Shown one piece after another: positions 17,123-26,300 of a DNA stretch of 64,000 nt. The position numbers and the translations under genes are program-made. This DNA is from Atopobium sp. oral taxon 810 str. F0209 (GTDB lineage Bacteria; Actinomycetota; Coriobacteriia; Coriobacteriales; Atopobiaceae). The notes under the pieces are model-generated. The model was not told where the DNA came from. It searched no databases and worked only from the letters and a program-made list of their open reading frames with translations. The stretch is taken from NCBI RefSeq assembly GCF_000466405.1, contig NZ_KE952934.1:15671-79670 (forward strand), written 5' to 3'. Position 1 is the first letter of the stretch, and every line of letters starts with the position of its first letter.

Positions 17123-17716
17123 ATGGCAGCTTTTTCCTCGCAGCATCCATCTGCAAATCGTCACGACACACACTCAACGACCACCCAAGGCGGATCGTGG
17201 TCAACCAAACGCATCGCTACTTTGGGCATCCTTTGCGCCGTTGGCCTAGTAACCAGCTTCATCGAAATCCCCATTTTTCCACCTGCGCCTTGGCTGAGTT
17301 TTGACCCCTCTGGCGTAGTAGCACTAGTTGCAGGCTTTGCTTTCGGACCAGGTACTGGCGTTCTCGTTGCCGTGCTGAGCTGGCTTGTTCACATGCTTTT
17401 TGCCTTTAACCCCTACGGTGTCATCATGGCAATTCTTTCGTTAGTATCTCTTGTTGCACCAGCATCGGCAATCTATTGGCACAAGCTCAATATGCGCGGC
17501 GCAATCACGGGCATGGTTGTTGGTAGCATTTGCTCCACCATTGTTTGCATTTTGGCAAACCTCGTCATCACACCGCTTTATACACCCATTGCCATCAGTG
17601 ACGTTATCGCGATGATCGTGCCTATTTTGCTGCCTTTCAACCTGCTCAAAGTGGTTTTGATTTCAGTTATCACGGCTCTTATTTACAAGCCCATCTCCAA
17701 AGCAATCGCGGGCTAG
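17123..17716 (+). CDS. ribU: ECF riboflavin transporter S-component RibU
   Basis: A 197-residue membrane protein with five to six hydrophobic helices. It is the substrate-binding S-component of an energy-coupling-factor importer. Helix 1 (IATLGILCAVGLVTSFIEIP) and PWLSFDPSGVVALVAGFAFG match the RibU pattern. Its position directly behind an FMN riboswitch fixes the likely substrate as riboflavin. The first 30 residues are polar (SSQHPSANRHDTHSTTTQGG) and longer than usual. The energy-coupling genes follow after 9 bases, so the set forms one operon. Confidence 0.93.
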   Translation: MAAFSSQHPSANRHDTHSTTTQGGSWSTKRIATLGILCAVGLVTSFIEIPIFPPAPWLSFDPSGVVALVAGFAFGPGTGVLVAVLSWLVHMLFAFNPYGVIMAILSLVSLVAPASAIYWHKLNMRGAITGMVVGSICSTIVCILANLVITPLYTPIAISDVIAMIVPILLPFNLLKVVLISVITALIYKPISKAIAG

Positions 17717-17725
17717 TGAGGTATC

Positions 17726-19564
17726 GTGGCCAAAGCTTTTACCAGCAACAACACCCTTGTCAAGCAGAGTTCGCAAGGAGATGCACTGCTTGCCGCGCAC
17801 CATGTCAGTCTGATTTACGATGACGCTCACAACAAAAACAATTACGCGTTAGACAATATTTCAATCGAGCTACACGCGGCTGAACGTCTGTGCATTTTGG
17901 GCGCTAATGGCTCGGGCAAGTCGACCTTGGCATCAGTGCTTTGCGGCTTGTTGGCACCCGACACGGGTGATGTACGCCTATTAGGCGAGCAGGTCTGTCA
18001 AAACGGGAAGATTGATTTAGAAGCCTATCGTCGTGCACGCCGTGGCATCGGTCTTGTATTCCAAAATCCTGGCGACCAGATTGTAACGAGTGTCGTTGCG
18101 GAAGACGTTGCCTTTGGTCCCGAAAATCTTGGCGTTCCCAGCGACGAAATCGCCGCTCGCGTAGAGCGAGAATTGCATCGTGTTGCTCTCGACGCCTATG
18201 CTGATGCAGATCCACGCCGTCTTTCTGGAGGTCAACAGCAACGTGTTGCTATTGCTGGCGCACTGGCAATGGAACCGCAGGCGATTATCTTTGACGAGCC
18301 AGGGGCGCTTTTGGATGTGCGCGGGCGTCGTTCAATTTTGCATGTAATGGATCGCCTACGCGATGCGGGAGTTGCGGTCGCTCACATCACTCACTACATG
18401 GAAGAGGCCCTCGGCGCTGACCGTGTTGTCGTACTTGACCACGGTAAAATTGCGCTAGAAGGTACTCCTGCCGAAATTTTTTCTCAGAAAAATAACCTAG
18501 CTGCACTAGGACTTGAATGGCCTTTTGCTGCTCGTCTTGCACGCAAACTACGCGAGCGCGGACTGCCGATCCCTTGGGTTTCCACAGACAAAGAGCTACT
18601 CGCAGAGCTTGGTAAGTTAAAAAGCATATCAGTGGCATCCCCTGCTAAAAACAGTACAACAGTCCCCCAAGCTGCTTCCGTTCTCGCAGCTCAACAGCTA
18701 AGTTTTTCTTATACCCCGCAGCATAAAGCGCTAGAAAATATCACCATCACAATTCCTGCGGGCAGCCGAGTTTCTATCGTAGGCCAAACTGGTTCGGGCA
18801 AATCCACACTGCTCCGCTTGCTTTGCGCACTTGAACTACCCGATGAGGGCAAGATACTCATTTATGGACAAGATAGTGCAAGTGGAGGTCAGGGCCGTCG
18901 CGGACGTGCATGGCGAGCAAAGCTAAGGTCACGCGTAGGCTATGTTATGCAACGTCCCGAACGCCAACTTTTTGCTAATACCGTTGCAGAAGATATAGCT
19001 TTTGGTCCCTCCAACCAAGGGCTTTCAGTGCAAGAAGTGCAGAAACGCGTTGAGGAAGCGATTGAGATTTGCGGACTACAAGACAAGCGTACTGCTTCTC
19101 CTTTTGAACTTTCGGGAGGTCAGCAGCGCCTCTGTGCGATTGCTGGTGTACTTGCCACAAAACCCAAGGTACTGGTGCTTGATGAGCCCACGGCGGGACT
19201 TGACCCGCATGGGCGTCAAGAGTTATACCGTCTGCTTTCGCTGCTCAACGCTCAAGGAGTTACTATCGTGCAGGTCACGCACTCAATAAATGACGCTGCA
19301 AACTCTCAAATTGTATACGTGCTTAACCAATCGCATTTACTTGCTGCAAGTACCCCTCAAGAGATTTTTTGTCGAGCAAATCAACAAGAACTAAGGTCTT
19401 GCGGGCTGGGCTTACCTTTGGCTTTGCAGTGGGCAATCAAACTCGAAGAAGCAGGATTTATCCAGGCAGACGAGTTAGGCCAGCCGCTTACCATTGATGA
19501 ACTGGCAGACAGTCTCGCCTCAAAATATGTTGCAAAGGAGGCACATGATGGCAGTCAAAATTAG
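17726..19564 (+). CDS. ecfA: fused ECF transporter ATPase (EcfA-EcfA')
   Basis: A 612-residue protein with two complete ABC ATPase domains; many bacteria encode these as separate EcfA1 and EcfA2. Domain 1 has Walker A GANGSGKSTL (near residue 58), signature LSGGQQQRV and Walker B IIFDEPGALLD, where Gly replaces the usual Thr. Domain 2 has GQTGSGKSTLL (near 350), LSGGQQRLC and VLVLDEPTAGLD. The chosen start is a GTG with GTGAGG upstream, 9 bases after the ribU stop. Its end overlaps ecfT by 20 bases. It powers uptake by the ECF complex at the inner membrane face and may also serve other S-components encoded elsewhere. Confidence 0.93.
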   Translation: MAKAFTSNNTLVKQSSQGDALLAAHHVSLIYDDAHNKNNYALDNISIELHAAERLCILGANGSGKSTLASVLCGLLAPDTGDVRLLGEQVCQNGKIDLEAYRRARRGIGLVFQNPGDQIVTSVVAEDVAFGPENLGVPSDEIAARVERELHRVALDAYADADPRRLSGGQQQRVAIAGALAMEPQAIIFDEPGALLDVRGRRSILHVMDRLRDAGVAVAHITHYMEEALGADRVVVLDHGKIALEGTPAEIFSQKNNLAALGLEWPFAARLARKLRERGLPIPWVSTDKELLAELGKLKSISVASPAKNSTTVPQAASVLAAQQLSFSYTPQHKALENITITIPAGSRVSIVGQTGSGKSTLLRLLCALELPDEGKILIYGQDSASGGQGRRGRAWRAKLRSRVGYVMQRPERQLFANTVAEDIAFGPSNQGLSVQEVQKRVEEAIEICGLQDKRTASPFELSGGQQRLCAIAGVLATKPKVLVLDEPTAGLDPHGRQELYRLLSLLNAQGVTIVQVTHSINDAANSQIVYVLNQSHLLAASTPQEIFCRANQQELRSCGLGLPLALQWAIKLEEAGFIQADELGQPLTIDELADSLASKYVAKEAHDGSQN

Positions 19565-20342
19565 TCTGAGACAATACATCTCGGGCGACTCTTGGCTGCA
19601 TCATCTCGATCCCCGATCCAAACTTTGCTGTGGGCTTATCTTTGTAATTGCCGCATTTACGGTGGTTACTTTGGAGCAGCTCATACTTGCACTCACGTGC
19701 ACAACAGCCATCCTCATAAGCAGCAAGATCTCCCCTCGAGCTGTATTGCGCTCGATTCACCCCGCACTTGCTCTGCTTGCCATCTTGGGGCTTTTTAATC
19801 TCTTTTTCATCAAAACAGGTACGGTGTTACTAACTTTGGGAAGCGCTCACATCACCAGCCATGGTGTATGGGCAGCTATTCTCTATCCCACCCGCTTTGC
19901 CATTGCGCTGGTTGTCGGCTCGTTGACAACACTTACTACTACCCCTACCGCCATCGCAGATGCCTTTGACTCTCTGTTATCACCACTATCGCACATAGGT
20001 CTACCAGGACATGAAATTGCGATGGTACTAGCACTGATGTTGCGCTTTATCCCAACACTCATTGATGATGTACAAACCATTTCTGAAGCCCAAGAATCTC
20101 GTGGAGCTGCACTTTCTTCGGGAAAGATGGGGCTACGCATACAAGCTGTGACTGCTCTTTTAGTTGCTCTTTTTGCAAGCGCTCTGCGCCATGCCAACAA
20201 TCTCTCGCGCGCGTTGGACGCCCGCTGTTATGAGGGAAACGCGCAGCGCACTCACTTGCACCCTCTCAGATTCCAGCATCATGACCTCATCTGCGCAATT
20301 TTGACCTGCTCATTTGTGGCAGCCCTCATCTACCTTGCATAA
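19545..20342 (+). CDS. ecfT: ECF transporter transmembrane coupling protein EcfT
   Basis: A 265-residue membrane protein that links the S-component to the ATPases. Several hydrophobic helices are evident. The two coupling-helix motifs with conserved arginine are EAQESRGAAL near residue 183 and SRALDARCYEGNAQ near 222, corresponding to the Ala-Arg-Gly motifs of the family. The ATG at 19545 is preferred: AAAGGAGG ends 3-4 bases upstream, and a second ATG follows immediately. It overlaps the ATPase gene by 20 bases, so coupling is likely. Confidence 0.92.
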   Translation: MMAVKISLRQYISGDSWLHHLDPRSKLCCGLIFVIAAFTVVTLEQLILALTCTTAILISSKISPRAVLRSIHPALALLAILGLFNLFFIKTGTVLLTLGSAHITSHGVWAAILYPTRFAIALVVGSLTTLTTTPTAIADAFDSLLSPLSHIGLPGHEIAMVLALMLRFIPTLIDDVQTISEAQESRGAALSSGKMGLRIQAVTALLVALFASALRHANNLSRALDARCYEGNAQRTHLHPLRFQHHDLICAILTCSFVAALIYLA

Positions 20343-20645
20343 ATTATCTACCTTGCCCCAATTCTCCAGCTGTATGTTTTGAAACCCCTAACTACCAGGC
20401 TTGCTATGCTTCCGCAACATCAAATCCGTTGCAACCTGAGGTTGCAACACCAGACCATCTAGCTGCAGAAATAGTATATATACGCAGGTAGGACGCTCAC
20501 AGAAATAGACGTTGCAACCTCAGGTTGCAACGTCTGGAGATAATACCAAGCAGGACGTAGCAGCAAGCAATCCTAATTCAAGCTTGCAAAGGTCGTTTAA
20601 GCTTGCACAGGTCGACCAGCTGTCATCACCAACAGCTCGCTTCAC
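20343..20645. other. convergent spacer with twin palindromes and a tandem repeat
   Basis: 303 bases between the 3' ends of ecfT (rightward) and the activase gene (leftward). The first palindrome is at 20428-20448, with half-site GTTGCAACCT. The second, at 20507-20535, is a perfect 29-bp palindrome with the same core. A 16-base direct repeat AAGCTTGCAAAGGTCG / AAGCTTGCACAGGTCG lies at 20580-20595 and 20599-20614. No U-tract terminator is obvious and no gene is supported. Confidence 0.7.
20428..20535. repeat. two GTTGCAACCT palindromes 83 bp apart
   Basis: Both copies are GTTGCAACCT-S-AGGTTGCAAC around a single central base, G in the first and C in the second. In the second copy the symmetry extends outward four more bases on each side (AGAC...GTCT), giving 29 bp of perfect dyad. 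The 79-base spacing runs from the end of the first arm pair to the start of the extended second. They could be twin operator sites, nucleoid/structural sites or bidirectional transcript-end hairpins; the sequence does not decide. Confidence 0.8.
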
Positions 20646-23600
20646 CTACTTCACGCCGGTCTCAACCTTAGCGCGCTCAATTTCTGCCAGCTGCTCATCA
20701 GTCAGATGTAGCGAGAAATGACTTTCCCCCTGACCCATATCAGTGCTGCAGCTACCGCCTTCATTCACAATTGAGTCATCCAACTGACCAGGGCGGCAAT
20801 GCTCCTCAAAGACTGGCCAATCCTGACGCTCGGTTGGATCGTCATCGTTTTGCAGCTTGAAGCCACCATTTTCTTTGAAGTTTTCCTTGGCAACTGAAAT
20901 CATCAGCTTAATACGGTTAAGCTGATTGACCTCAGACGCGCCAGGGTCATAATCGACCGCGACGATATTGGATTCTGGATGCATCTGGCGCAAACGCTTG
21001 ATAACTGACTTGCCTACTACATGGTTGGGAAGACAAGCAAAAGGCTGCGCACACACAATATTAGGCGTACCGTGCTCAATCAAGTCAATCATCTCGGCAG
21101 TCAACAACCAGCCCTCGCCCATATTGTTGCAGAGCGAGACTACTCGACCGGCTTTTTCGGCCAGAGACATGATTGGCTCGTAGGGCTCGAAGCGCTCGGA
21201 CTTAATAAGCATCTTGTCAATGGATCCGCGAATACTTTCAATGAGCTTGATACCAGTGCCATGCACCGCGCGCGTCACTGCAGACGAACCTAGCTCATGA
21301 CGGCCAGTAATGGGATTCGCAAAGCCATACAGGAAGAAGTCCACCAAACCTGGCACGTTGGCTTCGCAACCTTCCTCCTCAATAACTCTAACCAACTCAT
21401 TATTGGCCGTAGGATGGAACTTAACTAAAATCTCACCGACCACACCGACACGAGGTTTGCTACGGTCATTGACCAGCGTCAATGCATCAAAAGCTTCAAT
21501 CGTATCGCTACACAGACGGAAGAATTCCTTGCGGCTGCAGTGCACCAACTGCACGCGAGCACGACTATTAAAGCTCGCATATAGGCGATCAGCAGCACCA
21601 CGCTCAGCCTCATATGGACGCACACGATATAGCAGCTGCATCAACAGGTCGCCATACAGCAAGATATACACCGCACGCATCAAGAACTTGGGCTTGAGCA
21701 CATCAAAGCCAGGATTATCCTCATCCAAGCCACCTGCCATCGCCAGTGAAATAACTGGAATATTCTCATGACCAGAATCTTTGAGCGCCTTGCGAATTAA
21801 CGCAATGTAGTTGGTAGCGCGGCAGCCGCCACCTGTCTGGCTGATAAGCAGTGCCGTGCGGTTAAGGTCATATTTGCCAGAAAGAACGGCTTCCATCAGC
21901 TGACCTACGGTCAAAATCGATGGATAGCAAATATCATTGTTGACATACTTCAAGCCAGTTTCAACGGCACCATGGTCAACGGAGGGTAACAGCACGAGGT
22001 TCAAACCAGCGTCATGCAGCAATGGCTCAATCAAATCAAAGTGAATGGGACTCATCTGCGGTGCCAAGATGGTGTAGCCCTGCTGAGCCATCTCCTTGGT
22101 GAAGCGAACCTTTTTAAAGGCTGCAGAAGTCGCCTTGCGATAGACGGGATTGCGACGAGAAAGATCCGTTGCACGTGCGTGCTCTAAAGAGCCATCTGCC
22201 ATGTAGACATCCTGAGGCTGCTCTTCCTGAACCAGTCCTGCAACTGTCTGACGTCTGAGCTCAGCTTCTTGCTCGCGCAGAGCTGCCATCAACGAACGAA
22301 TACGGATACGCACTGCACCAAGATTGGACACCTGGTCGATCTTAAGGTTGGTGTAAATCTTACCCGAGCCTTCCAGGATCTCTTGCACCTCATCGGTGGT
22401 CAGAGCATCCAAGCCACAACCAAAGCTCTGCAGCTGCACAAGATCCAAATCATTGCGTGATGCAACAAAACGAGCCGCGCGATACAGGCGGCTATGATAG
22501 GTCCACTGGTCAACAACACGAATCGGGCGCTCAATTTCCATCTTGTGTGCAACGGAATCCTCAGTGAGCACTGCAAAACCAAAACCAGAAATTAGCTCAG
22601 GAATAGCATGGTTGATCTCTGGATCGTTATGGTACGGACGGCCCGCAACAACGATGCCATGGCGACCAGTCTTCTCAATCCAGGCAAGAGTCTCGTCACC
22701 TTTGCGACGCATCTGCGCCTTAAACTCAAGGTCGGCATCCCAAGCAGCATTAACAGCGTCATCAATCTCAGCACGAGTGATATGCTCGCCCTTAAAGCGA
22801 CCCTTGCCCTGCTTGGCATCAGCCTCACGCTGAATTGAAACCAACTCATACAGACGACGCTTGAGCTCGCGCTTGTTATCATAAGGAATGAAAGGCGCCA
22901 TATATTCGATCGACGGGTCAGAAAGCTCATCTACATTGAGCTCAAGACTCTGCGGATAGCTCATAACAATCGGGCAATTATAGTGGTTGGTCGAATGTTC
23001 ATCTTCCTGACGCTCCCAACGAATACAGGGCATCCAGATGAAATCAGGGTCCTTGGCCAGCAAGTTCATGATGTGGCCATGACTAAGTTTGGCGGGATAG
23101 CACACCGACTCAGATGGCATCGACTCAATACCCACCTCATAGGTGTTTTTGTTGGTCTGATCGGAAAGCACAACCGAGAAGCCCAAGCGTGTAAAGAACT
23201 CATGCCAGAAGGGGAAATTCTCATACATATTGAGCGCGCGTGGAATACCCACGGTACCACGAGGAGCCATCTCAGCAGGTAACGTCTCACGCTCAAAGAG
23301 GAGCTTGTTTTTGAAAGCAAAGAGGTTTGGTGCAGGCTCGAGAGTCTTTTCTTTCTTAACTTTGCCTGCGCCACGCTCGCAACGATTGCCTGTAATGAAC
23401 TTGCGACCCTTACCAAAGCTATTAACTGTCAACAAGCAGTTATTGGCACAAAGGCCGCAATGCACATTGGTGTGCCTAACCTTCAAAGCGTCAATCTCTT
23501 CACGCGGCAAAATGCTCGAAATGCCATCCTGACCTGCACGATCGCGGGCAAGCAGAGCAGCGCCAAAGGCGCCCATCACACCTGCAATGTCAGGACGAAT

Positions 23601-25376
23601 AACATCGCGACCAGTCAGCAGCTCAAACGCACGCAGAGTCGCATCACTCATAAACGTGCCACCTTGAACGACGATATATTTGCCAACCTCGTCGTAATCA
23701 CGCAGCTTGATGACCTTAAAAAGGGCATTCTTGATGACCGAATAGGACAGTCCTGCCGCAACGTCACCAATGGTGGCACCCTCTTTTTGGGCCTGCTTGA
23801 CACGGGAGTTCATAAAGACGGTGCAACGTGAACCCAAGTCAACAGGAGCAGTACCACGAACTGCCGCCTTGGCAAAGTCCTGCACACTCATGTTCATCGA
23901 GTCGGCAAAGGTTGCAATAAAAGAACCACAGCCCGAAGAACACGCCTCGTTTAGGCTGATATGCTCAATAACACCATCTTTGATCTGCAAGCACTTCATA
24001 TCCTGGCCACCAATATCGAGAATAAAGTCGACATCGGGGACAAATGCTTTGGCACCACGAAGATGAGCAACTGTTTCGACTTCACCCGAATCCGCGCCAA
24101 GGGCTGCTTGCAAAATTCCCTCGCCATAACCTGTAGTTGTAACATGGCCGATAGTACAACCCTCGGGCAACTGGTCGTAAATCATATCCATGATTTTGCG
24201 TGCCATGCCTACAACGTCACCGTTGTTATTGCCATACCATGTCCAAAGCAGCTCGCCACTCTCACCAACAACTGCAGCTTTGATAGTGGTTGAACCCGCA
24301 TCAATGCCGATAAAGACACGCCCCTGATAACCCTCAAGGCTACCCTTAGGTACGACCTGCTCGTCATGGCGAACTTTAAATTCCTGATAGTCCTGCTCAG
24401 TTGCAAAAAGCGGATCGAGACGCTCGACCTCAGAGCCCTGAGTATCACCCAGATTATCAAGCGCATCGATAACCTGCGCAAAACTGACCTGCTTGTCAGA
24501 CTCACCTGCCATCGCAGCACCCGTTGCAACAAAGAGGTGAGCATTTTCGGGCAACACACGGTGCTCTTCATCAAGATGTAAGGTCTCATAAAAACGATGA
24601 CGCAGCTCGGAGAGGTACTGCAGAGGACCGCCGAGGAAGGCAACATAACCACGAATGGGGTGTCCGCAGGCAAGACCAGAAACCGTCTGATTTGCCACAG
24701 CTTGAAAGACTGACGCCGCAATATCCTCACGAGGAGCACCCTCGTTAAGCAGGGGTTGAACGTCAGACTTGGCAAAAACACCACAGCGGCTAGCGATAGG
24801 ATAAATATGCGTTGCCGACTTTGCCAGCTCGTTGAGACCAGGTGCGTCAGTCTCCAAAAGCGATGCCATCTGGTCGATAAAGGCGCCCGTACCACCAGCG
24901 CAGGTACCATTCATGCGCTGCTCAATGCCATTATCAAAGAAAATAATCTTTGCATCCTCGCCACCAAGCTCAATAGCACAGTCAGTCTGGGGAATCAACG
25001 TCTCAACTGCACGCTTGGAAGCAATAACTTCTTGGACAAACTCCAAGTCAAGCCACTCAGCCAGCAACATACCACCCGAGCCCGTAATAGCAACACGCAT
25101 AGGCACATCGCCTACGGTCTTGCGCGCGCGAGCAAACAAGGCGCGAGCTGTCGCCTTAACATCGGTATGATGACGCTCGTAGTTGGCATACACCAAGTGA
25201 TTTTGGCTATCTACCACCGCAAGCTTGACCGTTGTTGAACCAACGTCAATACCTAGACGCAGGCGAGCATGCGATAAGTCTGCTTTGCGCGGAACGAGTT
25301 CAGCATCGTGCTGCACAAGCTCAAGCGGCTCTTTTGCAGCCGCCTGTACGCGATTGCTAGAAGTAGTGTTAGTCAT
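20646..25376 (-). CDS. giant acyl-CoA dehydratase activase fusion (BadF/HgdC type with HgdB-like parts)
   Basis: A 1576-residue protein. Two ASKHA ATPase domains are in tandem: LGIDVGSTTVKLAVVD near residue 42 and FIGIDAGSTTIKAAVVG near 350. Each carries a Cys-containing loop (GTCAGGTGAFIDQM; ACSSGCGSFI) like the iron-sulfur cysteine of 2-hydroxyacyl-CoA dehydratase activators. Next come a cysteine cluster (HCGLCANNC, GNRC, near 645-670), a DUF2229-like region and an HgdB/double-cubane-like region with NNDICYPSIL and QTGGGCRATNY. Such activators use ATP to deliver low-potential electrons. The gene starts 9 bases after tetR. No separate dehydratase subunits are adjacent, so the substrate is unknown. 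Confidence 0.88.
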   Translation of the reverse strand: MTNTTSSNRVQAAAKEPLELVQHDAELVPRKADLSHARLRLGIDVGSTTVKLAVVDSQNHLVYANYERHHTDVKATARALFARARKTVGDVPMRVAITGSGGMLLAEWLDLEFVQEVIASKRAVETLIPQTDCAIELGGEDAKIIFFDNGIEQRMNGTCAGGTGAFIDQMASLLETDAPGLNELAKSATHIYPIASRCGVFAKSDVQPLLNEGAPREDIAASVFQAVANQTVSGLACGHPIRGYVAFLGGPLQYLSELRHRFYETLHLDEEHRVLPENAHLFVATGAAMAGESDKQVSFAQVIDALDNLGDTQGSEVERLDPLFATEQDYQEFKVRHDEQVVPKGSLEGYQGRVFIGIDAGSTTIKAAVVGESGELLWTWYGNNNGDVVGMARKIMDMIYDQLPEGCTIGHVTTTGYGEGILQAALGADSGEVETVAHLRGAKAFVPDVDFILDIGGQDMKCLQIKDGVIEHISLNEACSSGCGSFIATFADSMNMSVQDFAKAAVRGTAPVDLGSRCTVFMNSRVKQAQKEGATIGDVAAGLSYSVIKNALFKVIKLRDYDEVGKYIVVQGGTFMSDATLRAFELLTGRDVIRPDIAGVMGAFGAALLARDRAGQDGISSILPREEIDALKVRHTNVHCGLCANNCLLTVNSFGKGRKFITGNRCERGAGKVKKEKTLEPAPNLFAFKNKLLFERETLPAEMAPRGTVGIPRALNMYENFPFWHEFFTRLGFSVVLSDQTNKNTYEVGIESMPSESVCYPAKLSHGHIMNLLAKDPDFIWMPCIRWERQEDEHSTNHYNCPIVMSYPQSLELNVDELSDPSIEYMAPFIPYDNKRELKRRLYELVSIQREADAKQGKGRFKGEHITRAEIDDAVNAAWDADLEFKAQMRRKGDETLAWIEKTGRHGIVVAGRPYHNDPEINHAIPELISGFGFAVLTEDSVAHKMEIERPIRVVDQWTYHSRLYRAARFVASRNDLDLVQLQSFGCGLDALTTDEVQEILEGSGKIYTNLKIDQVSNLGAVRIRIRSLMAALREQEAELRRQTVAGLVQEEQPQDVYMADGSLEHARATDLSRRNPVYRKATSAAFKKVRFTKEMAQQGYTILAPQMSPIHFDLIEPLLHDAGLNLVLLPSVDHGAVETGLKYVNNDICYPSILTVGQLMEAVLSGKYDLNRTALLISQTGGGCRATNYIALIRKALKDSGHENIPVISLAMAGGLDEDNPGFDVLKPKFLMRAVYILLYGDLLMQLLYRVRPYEAERGAADRLYASFNSRARVQLVHCSRKEFFRLCSDTIEAFDALTLVNDRSKPRVGVVGEILVKFHPTANNELVRVIEEEGCEANVPGLVDFFLYGFANPITGRHELGSSAVTRAVHGTGIKLIESIRGSIDKMLIKSERFEPYEPIMSLAEKAGRVVSLCNNMGEGWLLTAEMIDLIEHGTPNIVCAQPFACLPNHVVGKSVIKRLRQMHPESNIVAVDYDPGASEVNQLNRIKLMISVAKENFKENGGFKLQNDDDPTERQDWPVFEEHCRPGQLDDSIVNEGGSCSTDMGQGESHFSLHLTDEQLAEIERAKVETGVK

Positions 25377-25385
25377 GATTTTCTC

Positions 25386-26108
25386 CTAATCCTGACCCAT
25401 AAAGCTCGCAAGCAGCGAAAGTCCAAACGCTGGTACATCAAAATCGATAGTTTTGCCATACAGATCGCCGGGACGCACAAACATGAGCGAAGTCATCACG
25501 CGTGCCATCAATTCAACACTTTCATGAGTGCCAGTTGTAAGCCAACGCACCAGCACGCCCGTCTCCGCCGAGATGGCATAAGTTAGGTAGTAGTCAAAAA
25601 AGGCACCAAAAACACTCAAGTCAAGACCTTCTTGAGCGCGCTTTTCAATAGCATGGCGAGCAACCACCTTCATGCGCTCAGCAAATGCAGGATCTCCCCC
25701 ATCACCAAGCAATGCCGACAGATAGCTCGCGCGGTCACGAAAATAGCTCAATAAAGCCACGGTGCCCGGACAAGCCTCCTGCGCCGCAAGTGCCACTTCC
25801 AGCTCATCCAAATGCACTGCCGCAATATCTTCCATCAGTGGACGCAAATCCGAGAGGGTCTCACCCTCAATCTGAGCAACCAAATCGGGAATGTCACGAA
25901 AGTGAGAATAAAACGTACGGCGAGTCACTCCAGCACGGTCAGTAACTGCTTTAACCGTAATCTGAGATAAGTCACCCGTTGAAACAATTTCTGTAGCAAG
26001 GGCATCACGCAACGCCAAGCGCGTACGTTGAGTGCGCGGGTCACCTGAAGCCGCGGGCAAACGGGTGGCTACTCCAGCCGCGAACGGCATAGTCAGCGTC
26101 TGTGACAT
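25386..26108 (-). CDS. TetR-family regulator
   Basis: A 240-residue TetR-type repressor. The helix-turn-helix lies in about residues 40-75 (ITVKAVTDRAGVTRRTFYSHF). The C-terminal ligand domain is helical (FDYYLTYAISAETGVLVRWL near residue 180). AAAAGGAG precedes the ATG. It is the first gene of a two-gene leftward unit with the giant activase 9 bases downstream, so it probably controls its own operon. The ligand is unknown; an acyl-CoA or fatty-acid-type signal is only a guess from the neighbour. Confidence 0.88.
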   Translation of the reverse strand: MSQTLTMPFAAGVATRLPAASGDPRTQRTRLALRDALATEIVSTGDLSQITVKAVTDRAGVTRRTFYSHFRDIPDLVAQIEGETLSDLRPLMEDIAAVHLDELEVALAAQEACPGTVALLSYFRDRASYLSALLGDGGDPAFAERMKVVARHAIEKRAQEGLDLSVFGAFFDYYLTYAISAETGVLVRWLTTGTHESVELMARVMTSLMFVRPGDLYGKTIDFDVPAFGLSLLASFMGQD

Positions 26109-26134
26109 AGAACTCCTTTTGACAAGAAGAACCT

Positions 26135-26186
26135 ATTACTCATAGTGTGCAAATTACACAGCGTGTGAATTATTACTCAGAGTGTG
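26135..26186. promoter_or_regulatory. candidate TetR operator and promoter
   Basis: A near-perfect 15-base direct repeat, ATTACTCATAGTGTG (26135-26149) and ATTACTCAGAGTGTG (26172-26186), lies 27-78 bases upstream of the tetR start. Between the copies TGTG-N7-CACA and CACA-GCG-TGTG dyads occur. On the leftward strand TTGACA (26188-26183) could be a -35 element. The position fits autoregulation by the adjacent TetR protein. Confidence 0.55.
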
Positions 26187-26300
26187 TCAAAAATCTCGCA
26201 GTTTGTAGACTGCCACAGACTCGCCATATTTTTTTGCGAATGGTGCCAAGCAATGCAGCTGACAAATCTCATCTCATATATCCCGCAGCGGGTTGCCCTC

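Noticed and set aside
20512-20721. Small frame over the twin palindromes
   Set aside because: It starts inside a palindrome and overlaps the activase gene on the other strand, with no protein-like features.
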